A DNA stretch of 50,430 nucleotides from UBA3263 sp964554665 (GCA_964554665.1 CAZKPP010000009.1:1-50430); one strand, 5' to 3'. Counted from the first letter of the stretch, positions 1-8,028 are shown. Made by a program: numbers and translations. The notes: generated by a model from the letters alone, not told the origin.

Positions 1-137
1 ACGCCATCAAGAAAATTGCCGAAGAAAAAGGCTATCAGACGGTGTTTGACCGCGCCTCGTCGGCCAACATAATTTATGCCTCGCCGCGCATCGACATTTC
101 CAACGAAGTGCTCAACCGGCTCGGATATTCAAAATAA
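1..137 (+). CDS. OmpH/Skp-family periplasmic chaperone, C-terminal end (partial)
   Basis: The reading frame is open from base 3 and stops with TAA at 135-137; the start lies outside the window. The visible 44 residues run from AIKKIAEEKGYQ to VLNRLGYSK. The pattern IKKIAEEKGYQTVFD...SANIIYASP...DIS matches the C-terminal end of OmpH/Skp proteins, holdases that keep unfolded outer-membrane proteins soluble in the periplasm. The next gene is a second Skp-like protein in the same orientation. Tandem skp genes are common in Bacteroidota, usually after bamA, so the missing upstream part is probably this gene's N-terminus preceded by bamA (inference). Confidence 0.8.
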   Translation, partial: AIKKIAEEKGYQTVFDRASSANIIYASPRIDISNEVLNRLGYSK

Positions 138-142
138 ATGCG

Positions 143-150
143 TATATTTG
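143..150 (+). promoter_or_regulatory. Candidate -7 box (TATATTTG) for the second skp-like gene
   Basis: TATATTTG fits the Bacteroidota -7 consensus TAnnTTTG and lies 42 bases before the ATG at 193. No good -33 TTTG is visible at the usual spacing, so the promoter may be weak or the gene may mainly be read through from upstream. Confidence 0.5.
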
Positions 151-192
151 CACCCAAAATAGAAAATATTAACTAAACACCAAACTATAAAA

Positions 193-687
193 ATGATTAA
201 AAAACTTTTGGTGGCTATTGCCATCCTTCTCCCCACCTGCGCTTTCGCCCAGGCTAAATTCGGCGTAGTCGACGCCGGAAGCATCATGGAACTGATGCCC
301 GAATCTAAAGCCGCTCAGGACCAGATTGCAACCATCTCCAAACAGTATGAAGACGAATACGCCAAACTGACCGAAGCCATCAACAAACAGGTGCAGGAAT
401 TCCAGGGTCTGGCCGAAGATACCCCCATTGCCATCCGCGAACGCCGCCAGCAGGAAATCCAGGACCTCGACCAGCGCATCCAGGCCTTCCAGCAGAAAGC
501 TCAGCAAGACCTTACCCGCAAGCAGCAGGAACTCGTTGCTCCCATTCAGGAGAAACTCGTTAACGCCATCAAGGCCGTAGGCGCCGAAAAAGGCTTCACT
601 ATGATCTATCCCGACGGCGTTGCCATCTACGTTGGCAATGATGTTATCGACGTTACCCCCGACGTTAAAGCCAAACTCGGCCTCTAA
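193..687 (+). CDS. OmpH/Skp-family periplasmic chaperone
   Basis: 164 residues. It starts with a clear signal peptide (MIKKLLVAIAILLPTCAFA, cleavage near residue 19-20) followed by KFGVVDAGSIMELMPES, the typical first strand and helix of Skp/OmpH. Residues about 35-110 are Gln/Glu/Lys-rich and predicted coiled coil, as expected for the Skp tentacles. The C-terminus (EKGFTMIYPDGVAIYVG..VIDVTPDVKAKLGL) closes the small beta body. Length is normal for the family. Expected role: trimeric periplasmic holdase for outer-membrane proteins. It sits 55 bases after the first skp-like gene and 18 bases before a TPR membrane protein, so the three are probably co-transcribed. Confidence 0.88.
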   Translation: MIKKLLVAIAILLPTCAFAQAKFGVVDAGSIMELMPESKAAQDQIATISKQYEDEYAKLTEAINKQVQEFQGLAEDTPIAIRERRQQEIQDLDQRIQAFQQKAQQDLTRKQQELVAPIQEKLVNAIKAVGAEKGFTMIYPDGVAIYVGNDVIDVTPDVKAKLGL

Positions 688-705
688 TCTAAATAACCAA
701 AAATC

Positions 706-1350
706 ATGGCAAACGAACCCATAATTCCCGCAGAGGAATCCTCTGTTAAAATCGAAAACAAGGCCCGCACAATCATGATGTGGGCAACCATTGCCGTTGC
801 AGCCGTAGTTATCGGTGTGTTGCTCTATATTTTCGCCTACAAGCAGCCCGCAATTGCCAAAGGCAACGAGGCTATCGGCGATGCCGACCGCATTGCCCTG
901 TTTGAAGGCAACGACTCAACCGCCCTGGCAGCCTACGAAGCCGTAGCCGCCAACCATGGCTTCGCCGCCGGCAACCGTGCCGCCCTCCAGAGCGCCATTA
1001 TTCTCTACCGTCAGGGCGAATATCAGAAGGCTCTCGACTACGTTAACAAGTTCTCGGCCTCCGACGACGTTATTTCTCCCCTGGCCTACGGCCTCAAGGG
1101 CGACTGCCTGGTTAACCTCGACAAATATGCCGACGCCGTAAAGGCCTTCGACAAGGCCATTTCCGCTGCCGACAATAACCCGCAGCTCGTTCCCTACTTC
1201 CTTCAGAAAAAAGCCGTATTGCTCGCCGCAGAAGGCAAATTTGCCGACGCTGCCAAGGCCTACAAGCTCATTGAAGAAAAATATCCCTTCTACGCTCAGC
1301 GCGCCGGCATTGAAGGCCGCCGCATTCAGGCTGAAGCGCAGGCTGAATAA
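706..1350 (+). CDS. Inner-membrane-anchored tetratricopeptide repeat protein
   Basis: 214 residues. A short cytoplasmic N-terminus (residues 1-21) is followed by one transmembrane helix (about 22-45, MMWATIAVAAVVIGVLLYIF) and then helical repeats of TPR type: ALQSAIILYRQGEYQKALDYV, GDCLVNLDKYADAVKAFDKAI and KAVLLAAEGKFADAAKAYKLI. The topology recalls YfgM-like proteins, which bind periplasmic chaperones and the Sec translocon, and the neighbouring Skp genes fit an envelope-biogenesis role. The exact function is not deducible. A strong stem-loop with a T-run ends the transcript right after it. Confidence 0.75.
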   Translation: MANEPIIPAEESSVKIENKARTIMMWATIAVAAVVIGVLLYIFAYKQPAIAKGNEAIGDADRIALFEGNDSTALAAYEAVAANHGFAAGNRAALQSAIILYRQGEYQKALDYVNKFSASDDVISPLAYGLKGDCLVNLDKYADAVKAFDKAISAADNNPQLVPYFLQKKAVLLAAEGKFADAAKAYKLIEEKYPFYAQRAGIEGRRIQAEAQAE

Positions 1351-1372
1351 TTTTTGGCAAAGAATAATCCGG

Positions 1373-1408
1373 GGCGGCAATTCCTGAAAAGCGGATTGCC
1401 GCCTTTTT
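1373..1408 (+). terminator. Rho-independent terminator after the skp-TPR unit
   Basis: GGCGGCAAT at 1373-1381 pairs perfectly with ATTGCCGCC at 1395-1403 and is followed by five T. It lies 22 bases after the TPR gene's stop and before the next gene. Confidence 0.85.
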
Positions 1409-1435
1409 AAAACCATTTAAAATAGGGTAGGGAAG

Positions 1436-2668
1436 GTGGTTCTCAACTACATCTGGGTAGGCTTTTTCCTCGTAGCCTTCATTGTTGCAATCGGCCGCAC
1501 CGTGTTTTGCGGCGACCTCGGCATCTGGTCGGAAGTCATGTCGGCGAGCTTTTCGTCGGCCCAAACAGCCTTTGAGCTCTCGCTGGGGCTCACAGGCATT
1601 CTTACCCTATGGCTCGGGCTGATGAAAATCGGCGAACGCGCCGGAGTAATCCGCATTTTCGGGCGCCTTGTGAGCCCGCTCTTTACGCGCCTCTTTCCGG
1701 GAGTGCCGAAAGACCACCCCGCAATGGGCTCGATATTCATGAACGTGTCGGCCAACATGCTCGGCCTCGATAACGCCGCAACCCCCCTGGGCCTCAAGGC
1801 CATGCAGGAACTTCAGGAGCTCAATCCCGAAAAAGACCGCGCAACCGACGCCATGATTATGTTTCTTATACTCAACGCCTCGGGACTCTGCCTGATACCG
1901 ATCAGCATAATCATGTATCGCGCCCAGGCCGGCGCCGCCAACCCCACCGACGTTTTCCTGCCGATATTAGTGGCCACATTCATCGCCACCCTCGTCGGCA
2001 TCATAGCCCTATGCATCAAGCAGCGCATATCGCTCAAAGATCCCGTTCTGCTGGCGTGGCTCGGCGGCCTCTCGGCCCTGGTGGGCGCCATGGTCTGGTT
2101 CTTTTCGTCGCTGCCGCCCGCCGAGGTTGAACGCTACTCAACCTTCATTGCCAACTTTCTGCTCTTCGGGGTCATTGCGCTCTTTATGGGCGTAGGGCTC
2201 TTCAAGCGCATAAACCTCTACGACGCCTTTATCGAGGGCGCCCACGAGGGTTTCCGCACTGCGGTGAAGATTATTCCCTATCTGGTGGCGATTCTCGTTG
2301 CCATAGGCATGTTTCGCGCCTCAGGAGCAATGGATGTGCTCACCCGCTGGATGGAAGCGGGCGTAAATGCCCTGGGCTTCGACGCCGAATGGGTAGGGGC
2401 GCTCCCAACGGCCCTTATGAAGCCCCTGAGCGGCTCAGGCTCGCGCGGAATGATGGTTGACCTTATGAACACCTACGGGGCCGACGCGTTCGTGGCACGC
2501 GTCAGCGCAGCCATCCAGGGTTCTACCGACACTCTCTTCTACGTCCTTGCCGTCTACTTCGGCTCCATCGGCGTTAAACGCACGCGCTACGCCGTAGCCT
2601 ACGGCCTCCTGGCCGACGTCACCGGCTCCATCGCCGGCATCCTCGCCGCCTACCTCTTCTTCTCCTAA
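1436..2668 (+). CDS. Fused SpmA/SpmB-type nucleoside-recognition membrane protein
   Basis: 410 residues, starting at GTG 1436 behind a purine-rich GGGTAGGGAAG; no ATG fits better. The protein is a run of hydrophobic helices with two Gate-domain halves. The first carries NMLGLDNAATPLGLKAM (107-123), the signature of spore maturation protein A. The second carries PLSGSGSRGMMVDLMNTYG (330-348) and QGSTDTLFYVLAVYFGSIG, the signature of SpmB. Firmicutes encode these as two genes; the single fused form is usual in non-sporulating Bacteroidota. The name refers to dehydrated spore cores, but here the role is unknown, perhaps transport of a small solute. It ends 66 bases before a convergent gene. Confidence 0.85.
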   Translation: MVLNYIWVGFFLVAFIVAIGRTVFCGDLGIWSEVMSASFSSAQTAFELSLGLTGILTLWLGLMKIGERAGVIRIFGRLVSPLFTRLFPGVPKDHPAMGSIFMNVSANMLGLDNAATPLGLKAMQELQELNPEKDRATDAMIMFLILNASGLCLIPISIIMYRAQAGAANPTDVFLPILVATFIATLVGIIALCIKQRISLKDPVLLAWLGGLSALVGAMVWFFSSLPPAEVERYSTFIANFLLFGVIALFMGVGLFKRINLYDAFIEGAHEGFRTAVKIIPYLVAILVAIGMFRASGAMDVLTRWMEAGVNALGFDAEWVGALPTALMKPLSGSGSRGMMVDLMNTYGADAFVARVSAAIQGSTDTLFYVLAVYFGSIGVKRTRYAVAYGLLADVTGSIAGILAAYLFFS

Positions 2669-2733
2669 CCAAGCTGCAAGCAGCTTTCACCAAAAACAAA
2701 TACGGTGGGCGCCGAAAGCATTTGTCCCCGGTG

Positions 2734-2751
2734 TTAGCCGCGTGCGGCTAA
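2734..2751. repeat. Short palindrome at the 3' end of the transposase-like gene
   Basis: TTAGCCGC and GCGGCTAA form a perfect 8-bp inverted repeat around GT, overlapping the stop codon and last codons of the gene. A smaller inverted pair (AGCTGCAAGCAGCT, about 2672-2685) lies in the gap. Either could act as a transcript end or as a REP-like recognition hairpin; there is no clear T-run. Confidence 0.4.
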
Positions 2752-3594
2752 TAATGCAGCAATTTTGTTTAGGTAAAGAAAAGTTTCCCTGCCCGGTTCA
2801 AGATCCGTTTCAGGGGCGATTATCAGCAGCTGACCGCGCTCGCATAGACTGAAATTATTGCCCGAAGGCTTAAATTTGTCGCCAAATGACTTATTCACTA
2901 AAAGAATTGTTTTTCCGCCCATAGCCTCAGCCTCCGCGCGGATTGCTTTTTCTTTTGGTGAGATGAATGGCGAGACGAGCACACCGCCGTTGGCGCCAAC
3001 ATGAAGCCAACGATTCCGCTTTGAGTTAAAATCGGCTTCCGTATCCTTGCGATGAACAATAACCTGTTCTTTAAACGGATTTTTGAGCAAAAGCATGTTG
3101 CCGTATGCGCTCCAACGCGCTGAATCTATTTCAATAGAATTTACGCGCGAAAAATACTCGGGATGCAGCCGCCTGACCAGCAACCTGTACGGATTGCTGC
3201 GAATATAATTATAGATAGTGTCGAGCGAATGGCTTCGCCGCAGAATCCGGTCATAAAAATCGTCATTGAAAACGGAGCGGCCAATTTGCTGCGTAATCTT
3301 GACTTTCAGCATTCCGACATAAGCCCCGAGGGGGCGCTCCAGATAACGCGTTGCGTAAACGAGAATGTGGATATGATCGGGCATGATTGCATATTGCAGC
3401 AACCTAAGATCCGTGCAAAGCTTATTGAGGTTCCAAAGATTATCTTCTATCACCTTTCCCACCGGGGTTTTGGCCACTACGGGCGCCGCCAGCGACCCTG
3501 AAATAACAGAAAATGCGGGGGCGTCGGCGGCTTTAGAAAAAGTGAGATGATAGATACTCTCAGACCTGTAGTCGTGGGAAAAATCCCGGGGCAT
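2734..3594 (-). CDS. HUH/Y1 transposase-like protein with extra C-terminal domain
   Basis: 286 residues. Residues 1-145 form a REP-associated/IS200-like Y1 domain: the HUH motif is MPDHIHILV (His74, His76) and the candidate nucleophile is Tyr130 (or Tyr128) in TIYNYIRSNPYRLL. The stand-alone family is usually 140-180 residues. Here about 100 residues follow, with HVGANGGVLVSPFISPKEKA (198-217), EAMGGKTILLV, and CERGQLLIIAPE, which resemble the glycine-rich Rossmann-like core of DprA/Smf proteins. It may be a domesticated DNA-processing enzyme rather than a mobile one, since no flanking direct repeats are visible. The stop lies in a perfect 8-bp palindrome (2734-2751). It is 9 bases downstream of the SIMPL gene and co-oriented. 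Confidence 0.7.
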   Translation of the reverse strand: MPRDFSHDYRSESIYHLTFSKAADAPAFSVISGSLAAPVVAKTPVGKVIEDNLWNLNKLCTDLRLLQYAIMPDHIHILVYATRYLERPLGAYVGMLKVKITQQIGRSVFNDDFYDRILRRSHSLDTIYNYIRSNPYRLLVRRLHPEYFSRVNSIEIDSARWSAYGNMLLLKNPFKEQVIVHRKDTEADFNSKRNRWLHVGANGGVLVSPFISPKEKAIRAEAEAMGGKTILLVNKSFGDKFKPSGNNFSLCERGQLLIIAPETDLEPGRETFLYLNKIAALLAARG

Positions 3595-3603
3595 GGGGTG
3601 GGA

Positions 3604-4296
3604 TTAGTCTTCGAGGTAGTAGATGATGGTGGAGACTACGCGGACGTTTTTCTTTTGGGGGGTGGAGGAGTCGGTGTCGTTGATCGAGAACTGGCCCTGG
3701 GTTGCGGTTTTGATTTTGCCGACCTTGGAGTTTGAGTCGGCCGCGAACTGGTCGGCGGCAACGCGGGCGTTGCGGGTGGCCTCGGCAATCATTTCGGGCT
3801 TGATTTCGTTCAGGCCATTGAACTGGTAGTTAATGTAGTTATTGCCGGCGGCAACGCCTTTTTTCAGCAGTTCGCTCTGGCGGTTGAGCAGCTCACGCAC
3901 CTTCGAGACCTTCGATGTTGCAACGGTAATGGTAACGTTCAGATTATACTGATAGCGGGCCTGAGAGCCGCCGTAAACGTTGCCTGCGGCGTTGTAGAGG
4001 TCCGGGGGATTGACCGAGATTTCGTCGGCCGAAATGCCGTTGGTTGTCAGAAAGTCAACAACGATGTCGTTGTTGGTCTGCATCTGGTTATAGAGCGTCG
4101 ACAGGTCGTTGCCGGCAACGGCATAGGTTATGGGCCAGGTAACGTAGTCGGCCTCGACCGTGCGTTCGGCCAGGCCGCGCACCGTAACGACGCGGTCGCG
4201 GAAAGCAAAGTTATCAATACCGGCCTTTACGGCAAAGCCGAGAATGCACACGCTGGCGGCCAAAACTGCGGCCGCAATGATTTTTTCGTATTTCAT
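3604..4296 (-). CDS. SIMPL domain (DUF541) envelope protein
   Basis: 230 residues from ATG 4296. The open frame continues much further upstream, but that stretch is antisense to the CDF gene and has no typical start. The N-terminus MKYEKIIAAAVLAASVCILGF is a signal peptide or anchor. It is followed by VVTVRGLAERTVEADYVTWP, the characteristic first strand of SIMPL/DUF541 proteins, which are periplasmic or surface proteins of uncertain function; oligomeric channels or stress roles are described for relatives. The C-terminus (VRVVSTIIYYLED) completes the beta domain. The start codon is 4 bases from the -7 box, suggesting a leaderless mRNA. It is divergent from the CDF exporter. Confidence 0.82.
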   Translation of the reverse strand: MKYEKIIAAAVLAASVCILGFAVKAGIDNFAFRDRVVTVRGLAERTVEADYVTWPITYAVAGNDLSTLYNQMQTNNDIVVDFLTTNGISADEISVNPPDLYNAAGNVYGGSQARYQYNLNVTITVATSKVSKVRELLNRQSELLKKGVAAGNNYINYQFNGLNEIKPEMIAEATRNARVAADQFAADSNSKVGKIKTATQGQFSINDTDSSTPQKKNVRVVSTIIYYLED

Positions 4297-4300
4297 ATCG

Positions 4301-4332
4301 CAAAAGTAGCCAGAATTTCTTATTTCTCCAAA
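4301..4332 (-). promoter_or_regulatory. Promoter of the SIMPL gene (leaderless)
   Basis: Read on the minus strand: TTTG (4332-4329), 20 bases, TACTTTTG (4308-4301). Both match the Bacteroidota -33/-7 elements. The ATG begins only 4 bases after the -7 box, so transcription should start at or next to the start codon. Confidence 0.75.
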
Positions 4333-4362
4333 AAAATCTGCATTTGCATGAAAACTATTTAG

Positions 4363-4370
4363 TAACTTTG
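4363..4370 (+). promoter_or_regulatory. -7 box (TAACTTTG) of the CDF exporter gene
   Basis: TAACTTTG matches TAnnTTTG exactly; the ATG follows 16 bases later, giving a leader of about 10 nt. A TTTG at 4343-4346 is 16 bases upstream, a little short for a -33 box. The promoter is back to back with that of the SIMPL gene. Confidence 0.7.
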
Positions 4371-4386
4371 CCGCAAAATTTTTGCT

Positions 4387-5274
4387 ATGGACAGAGAAAA
4401 GAAAATCTATAAAGTCACTCTGGTGGGCTCGGCAGTGAATGCCGTGCTGGTGGTGCTGAAGTTCTTGGCGGGCATTTTCGGGCGCTCGTCGGCCATGATT
4501 GCCGATGCGGCGCACTCGCTGAGCGATTTCCTCACCGACATTATTGTCCTGCTCTTCGTAAAGACCGCCTCGAAGCCTCAGGACGAGGACCACGACTACG
4601 GCCACGGCAAGTTTGAAACCATGGCCACGCTGCTCATCGGCCTGATTTTGCTGATTGTTGCCATAGGGATTTTCATCAACTCCGCCAAGCTGATATCCGC
4701 AGCCATGGGCGGCGAACTGCTGCCGCGCCCCGACTATCTGGCGCTGATAGTGGCCATAGTCTCTATCGTGGCCAAAGAGGGAGTGTATCACTACACAATC
4801 CGCGCCGGGCGCCAACTCGATTCGCAGGCCGTGATTGCCAACGCCTGGCACCACCGCTCCGACTCGCTGTCGTCGATAGGCACTCTCATCGGCATTTCGC
4901 TGGCCATGTTCATGGGCGATAGCTGGCGCATAGCCGACCCGATAGCGGCCATAGTTGTTGGCGCGCTGATTGTCAAGGTGGCTATCGACATTATGCGTCC
5001 GGCGGTCGACGAGCTGCTCGAACGCTCGCTGCCGGCCGACCAGGAAGATGAAATCAGACAGGTAATGCTGTCGGTTGCCGGAGTGGAACGCATAGGCCAG
5101 CTGAGAACGCGCCGCATCGGGCCCAACATAGCAATCGACGCCCACATTAAGATGGACGGCTCCATGAACCTGAAATCGGCCCACGACATAGCAACTCAAA
5201 CCGAGCGCGCCCTCAAGGAGCGCTACGGCGCGCAGACCCACACGTCGCTCCACATGGAGCCGCTGATTGAATAA
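4387..5274 (+). CDS. Cation diffusion facilitator (CDF) metal exporter
   Basis: 295 residues with six predicted transmembrane helices and a cytosolic C-terminal domain, the normal CDF plan and size. The metal-site residues are visible: D40/H43/D47 in ADAAHSLSD (helix 2) and H155/D159 in AWHHRSD (helix 5), together with DHDYGHGKFE, the HGK.E signature of the FieF/ZitB group. Function: proton-coupled export of Zn2+, Fe2+, Mn2+ or similar from the cytoplasm. The pair D47 with H155/D159 is typical of Zn/Fe-type members, but the metal cannot be fixed by reading. A second metal efflux system (RND type) lies at 8.0-13.3 kb. Confidence 0.9.
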   Translation: MDREKKIYKVTLVGSAVNAVLVVLKFLAGIFGRSSAMIADAAHSLSDFLTDIIVLLFVKTASKPQDEDHDYGHGKFETMATLLIGLILLIVAIGIFINSAKLISAAMGGELLPRPDYLALIVAIVSIVAKEGVYHYTIRAGRQLDSQAVIANAWHHRSDSLSSIGTLIGISLAMFMGDSWRIADPIAAIVVGALIVKVAIDIMRPAVDELLERSLPADQEDEIRQVMLSVAGVERIGQLRTRRIGPNIAIDAHIKMDGSMNLKSAHDIATQTERALKERYGAQTHTSLHMEPLIE

Positions 5275-5276
5275 CG

Positions 5277-5311
5277 TAAAAAATGCCGGCTACATCTGCT
5301 GTGACCGGCAT
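5277..5311 (-). terminator. Terminator of the LRR protein gene
   Basis: ATGCCGG (5283-5289) pairs with CCGGCAT (5305-5311). On the minus strand the stem is followed by a run of T (the A-run at about 5278-5283), so it terminates the minus-strand LRR gene, just past the end of the convergent CDF gene. Confidence 0.7.
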
Positions 5312-5357
5312 CGCTCCGAGAAACGGAAGGTATATTAACTTAATTCAACCGTCGGAA

Positions 5358-6419
5358 TTAGTAGTTCCACTGACAGGCAACCTGTTGGATGTTGTTTGAA
5401 CCGGCGGTGCGGAAATCGGTGATCTGGTTGTAGCGGCAGTTCACGTAGCGCAGGGCGTTGTCAAAGGTCAGTGAGAGGGTTTGCAGTTGGTTGTTGTTGC
5501 AGACAACGCGCTGCAGGAAGTTGAAGTTGTCGAGGTAGAGTTCGGTAAGGTCGTTGTAGGAGCAGTCAACATATTCCAGTTTGGGAGCTCCGGCAACCTG
5601 CAGGGAGGTCAAATCATTGTAGGAGCAAACCAGGTCGAGAAGGGTGGGGCAGTCGCGGACCATCAGCGAGGTCATCTGGTTGTCAGATACCAGCAGGGTG
5701 CCGAGCGAAGGAAGACCGCTGCAAACAAAGGTTTTAATGTCGTTGGAGTCGAGGTTGATGTTAGCAAGGCTTTCAACGCCTACCAAGGTCAGCGACTGCA
5801 GCTTGTTGTAGCCTGCATAGAGGTGCTTAAGAGCGGTGCAGTTGGTAATGTTGAGGTTTTCGATGTGACAGCCCTGGCAGTTAAGGGTTTTCAGCTGCGT
5901 GGAGTTGGCAACCGAGAAGTCAACGAAGTTGTTGTTGCTAACGTTGAGGGTTTCGAGCAGAGGGGTAGAAGAGAAGTCGATTTCAGTCAGGCGGTTACGG
6001 TAGATGTTGAGCTTGCGCAGCTGAGTAACGCCGGTGAGGTTAATCGAAGTAAGTTTGTTGCGATAGGCATTGATAGTGGTGATTTCCTTAGAGTCGGTAA
6101 AGTCGGCAGCGGTGATTTCGTTGCGCGAAATATCAACCGAAGCAAGAGCCTTGAAGCCGGTAGCGGCGAAAGTGCCTGCAAGTTTTTTATCATTCCACTT
6201 GATTTCGGTAACGTGGCCTCCGGCAACTGTAATGCCCTCCCAGGTTGCGGGAGCGTTGAGGTCGGTAATCTTCAGGGCCTCGGCGTTGGTTTTAGAAGCG
6301 TCAGCCGAAGTCTGTGTAAGGAAGGTCTTGAGCTGTTTGAGTTCGTTTTTGTCGATGTTCTGGGCGAAAGATGTCACGCTGCCTAGCAGCACGGTCATCA
6401 GTAATAAAGCCTTTTTCAT
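5358..6419 (-). CDS. Secreted leucine-rich-repeat protein
   Basis: 353 residues. Signal peptide MKKALLLMTVLLGSVTSFAQ, then a helical stretch and from about residue 75 a series of roughly 20-21-residue repeats of the form L..L....N.L (for example LRKLNIYRNRLTEIDFSST, LETLNVSNNNFVDF, LKHLYAGYNKLQSLTL, LEYVDCSYNDLTELYL). The pattern is that of the short bacterial/Listeria-like LRR seen in many Bacteroidales surface or secreted proteins, probably a protein- or glycan-binding scaffold. The protein ends directly after the last repeat, without a sorting-type tail. No catalytic domain is visible. It has its own terminator downstream; no convincing TAnnTTTG box was found in front. Confidence 0.8.
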   Translation of the reverse strand: MKKALLLMTVLLGSVTSFAQNIDKNELKQLKTFLTQTSADASKTNAEALKITDLNAPATWEGITVAGGHVTEIKWNDKKLAGTFAATGFKALASVDISRNEITAADFTDSKEITTINAYRNKLTSINLTGVTQLRKLNIYRNRLTEIDFSSTPLLETLNVSNNNFVDFSVANSTQLKTLNCQGCHIENLNITNCTALKHLYAGYNKLQSLTLVGVESLANINLDSNDIKTFVCSGLPSLGTLLVSDNQMTSLMVRDCPTLLDLVCSYNDLTSLQVAGAPKLEYVDCSYNDLTELYLDNFNFLQRVVCNNNQLQTLSLTFDNALRYVNCRYNQITDFRTAGSNNIQQVACQWNY

Positions 6420-6520
6420 AATGGTAGTTGAATTGAGTTATGTAATTAAGTTATTTTGTTTTCTCGTTTATCTCGTTTTCATCAATTAAACATCGGCTGT
6501 TGAAAAAAAGTTCATAAAGG

Positions 6521-6551
6521 TTGAAAAATTTTTTATTTTTTCGTAAATTTG
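6521..6551 (+). promoter_or_regulatory. Promoter of the CotH-like gene (near-leaderless)
   Basis: TTG (6521-6523), 20 bases, then TAAATTTG (6544-6551). The ATG at 6557 begins 5 bases later. The upstream TTG start at 6521 used by the longest open frame lies inside this promoter and is therefore unlikely to be a start codon. Confidence 0.65.
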
Positions 6552-6556
6552 CATTG

Positions 6557-8026
6557 ATGAAAGGATTTCTGACCACAATTATCTTATTCCTGGGAACACA
6601 TATATTCTCTTCTGCCCAAGCCGTTGAATACCCCGAGTCGATGGCTTCGGGCACGCTGCCCTTGCTATCGATTACCACCGAGGGCCGCCAGCCTATAGTT
6701 TCGAAAGACTCCACTCTCAACGCCACAATGACCATTACGGTGCCCAAGCACTACCGCACCTTCAACAACACCGTCAACGGTGTGTTTGCGGAGCCGGCAG
6801 CAGACATCAGCCTGACCATACACGGCCGCGGCAATGCAACCTGGAAGGGCGAAATAAAGCCTTATAAGATTAAACTCGACAACAAGCAGGAGCTGCTCGG
6901 CCTGCCCGCGCATAAACACTTTGCCCTGCTCCCCTTTGCCGGCTATCTGAACTACCTGTCGGGCTTCGGCGGCCTGGAGGTCGCAAAGCTGTTTGACTGG
7001 TGGGTGCCGAAGGTCGAACCTATCGAACTTGCCATCAACGGCGAATATCGCGGAAAATATTATTTGACCGAGTCAATAAAAATTGACCGCAACCGGCTTA
7101 ATATTTACGAGCAGCCCGACTTCAACGAACATGAGCGGTTCATTCCCTACGGCTGGCTGATAGAAATAGACAATAACCCCGAGCCACTGACGAGCATTTC
7201 CATTATTGAGCGCGATGACTTTGAGCTGAACGTCACCCACCAGGTTCCCGAACGGCTTTCCGACCCTCAGCGCCAATGGCTCACCGACGAGATTACGCGC
7301 ATAAACGACGCCATTTACCGCTTCGACGACTCGTGGGCCGAATTTATCGACCCGGCTTCCGCCGCCCGCTATTTCATTATACGCGAGCTCTTCTGTGACC
7401 CCGACGGCTATGCCGGCAGCATGTATCTTCACCGCGACCTTGGCGGCGACGATGAGCCCTGGCGCTTCGGCCCGATATGGGACATTGCCAGCGGCCATAA
7501 CAAGAAATATTCGTGGGTACACGAAAGCAACCACCACTACGGCGTGCACTGGTTCTCGGCGCTGATAAAGTCGGAACTGTTCATGGAGAGCGTGCGCTTG
7601 GAATTTGCCGGCCTTTATGAACGCCGCGAGGAAATCTTCAACATTTTCCGCAAGATGCAGCGCTATCTCGAACCCTCACATCAGGCCAACTTCGACCGCT
7701 GGGGCTACCCGGCGGTGCCGGTAGGAATGAGCAACGACGCCTACTATTATATGGACCTGATGAGCCACAACCTCGAATGGATGCAACAGGCGATAAACAA
7801 TGCGGCGATTGACGGCCCGACAGTTAGTTCCGATCTGCAGATTCAGGGCAACACCGTGAGATTGTCGATGCTCGCCACCGAATCGCTCCCCATAAAGATT
7901 TACGCGACCGACGGCAAGCTGATGGACTCGTTCAGCCTCGCGCCGGGCGAGATGCGCACGCTGACGTTGCGCGGCATATATCTGCTCGTATCGCCGGGCC
8001 GCCGGCCCATGAAACTGAGCCTCTGA
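6557..8026 (+). CDS. Secreted CotH-kinase family protein
   Basis: 489 residues from ATG 6557. Signal peptide MKGFLTTIILFLGTHIFSSAQA. After an N-terminal beta region comes the CotH core: GRGNATWKGEIKPYKIKLD, then GEYRGKYYLTESIKIDRNRL, and the signature WRFGPIWDIASGHNKKY with the Asp used for metal/ATP binding in this atypical protein kinase fold. In Bacteroidales such secreted CotH proteins are frequent and of unknown substrate. The last 45 residues (IKIYATDGKLMDSF...GIYLLVS) resemble a type IX-secretion sorting tail. The gene converges on the TolC-like gene with only 2 bases between stop codons. Confidence 0.82.
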   Translation: MKGFLTTIILFLGTHIFSSAQAVEYPESMASGTLPLLSITTEGRQPIVSKDSTLNATMTITVPKHYRTFNNTVNGVFAEPAADISLTIHGRGNATWKGEIKPYKIKLDNKQELLGLPAHKHFALLPFAGYLNYLSGFGGLEVAKLFDWWVPKVEPIELAINGEYRGKYYLTESIKIDRNRLNIYEQPDFNEHERFIPYGWLIEIDNNPEPLTSISIIERDDFELNVTHQVPERLSDPQRQWLTDEITRINDAIYRFDDSWAEFIDPASAARYFIIRELFCDPDGYAGSMYLHRDLGGDDEPWRFGPIWDIASGHNKKYSWVHESNHHYGVHWFSALIKSELFMESVRLEFAGLYERREEIFNIFRKMQRYLEPSHQANFDRWGYPAVPVGMSNDAYYYMDLMSHNLEWMQQAINNAAIDGPTVSSDLQIQGNTVRLSMLATESLPIKIYATDGKLMDSFSLAPGEMRTLTLRGIYLLVSPGRRPMKLSL

Positions 8027-8028
8027 CC

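Noticed and set aside
4297..5253. Upstream extension of the SIMPL frame to a 549-residue protein
   Set aside because: The extra part is the antisense of the CDF exporter gene, is His/Arg/Gln-rich with low complexity, and a consensus promoter lies right before the ATG at 4296.
5481..6386. 301-residue plus-strand open frame opposite the LRR gene
   Set aside because: Shadow of the LRR repeats (Val/Glu/Gly-rich); no signal peptide or start context.
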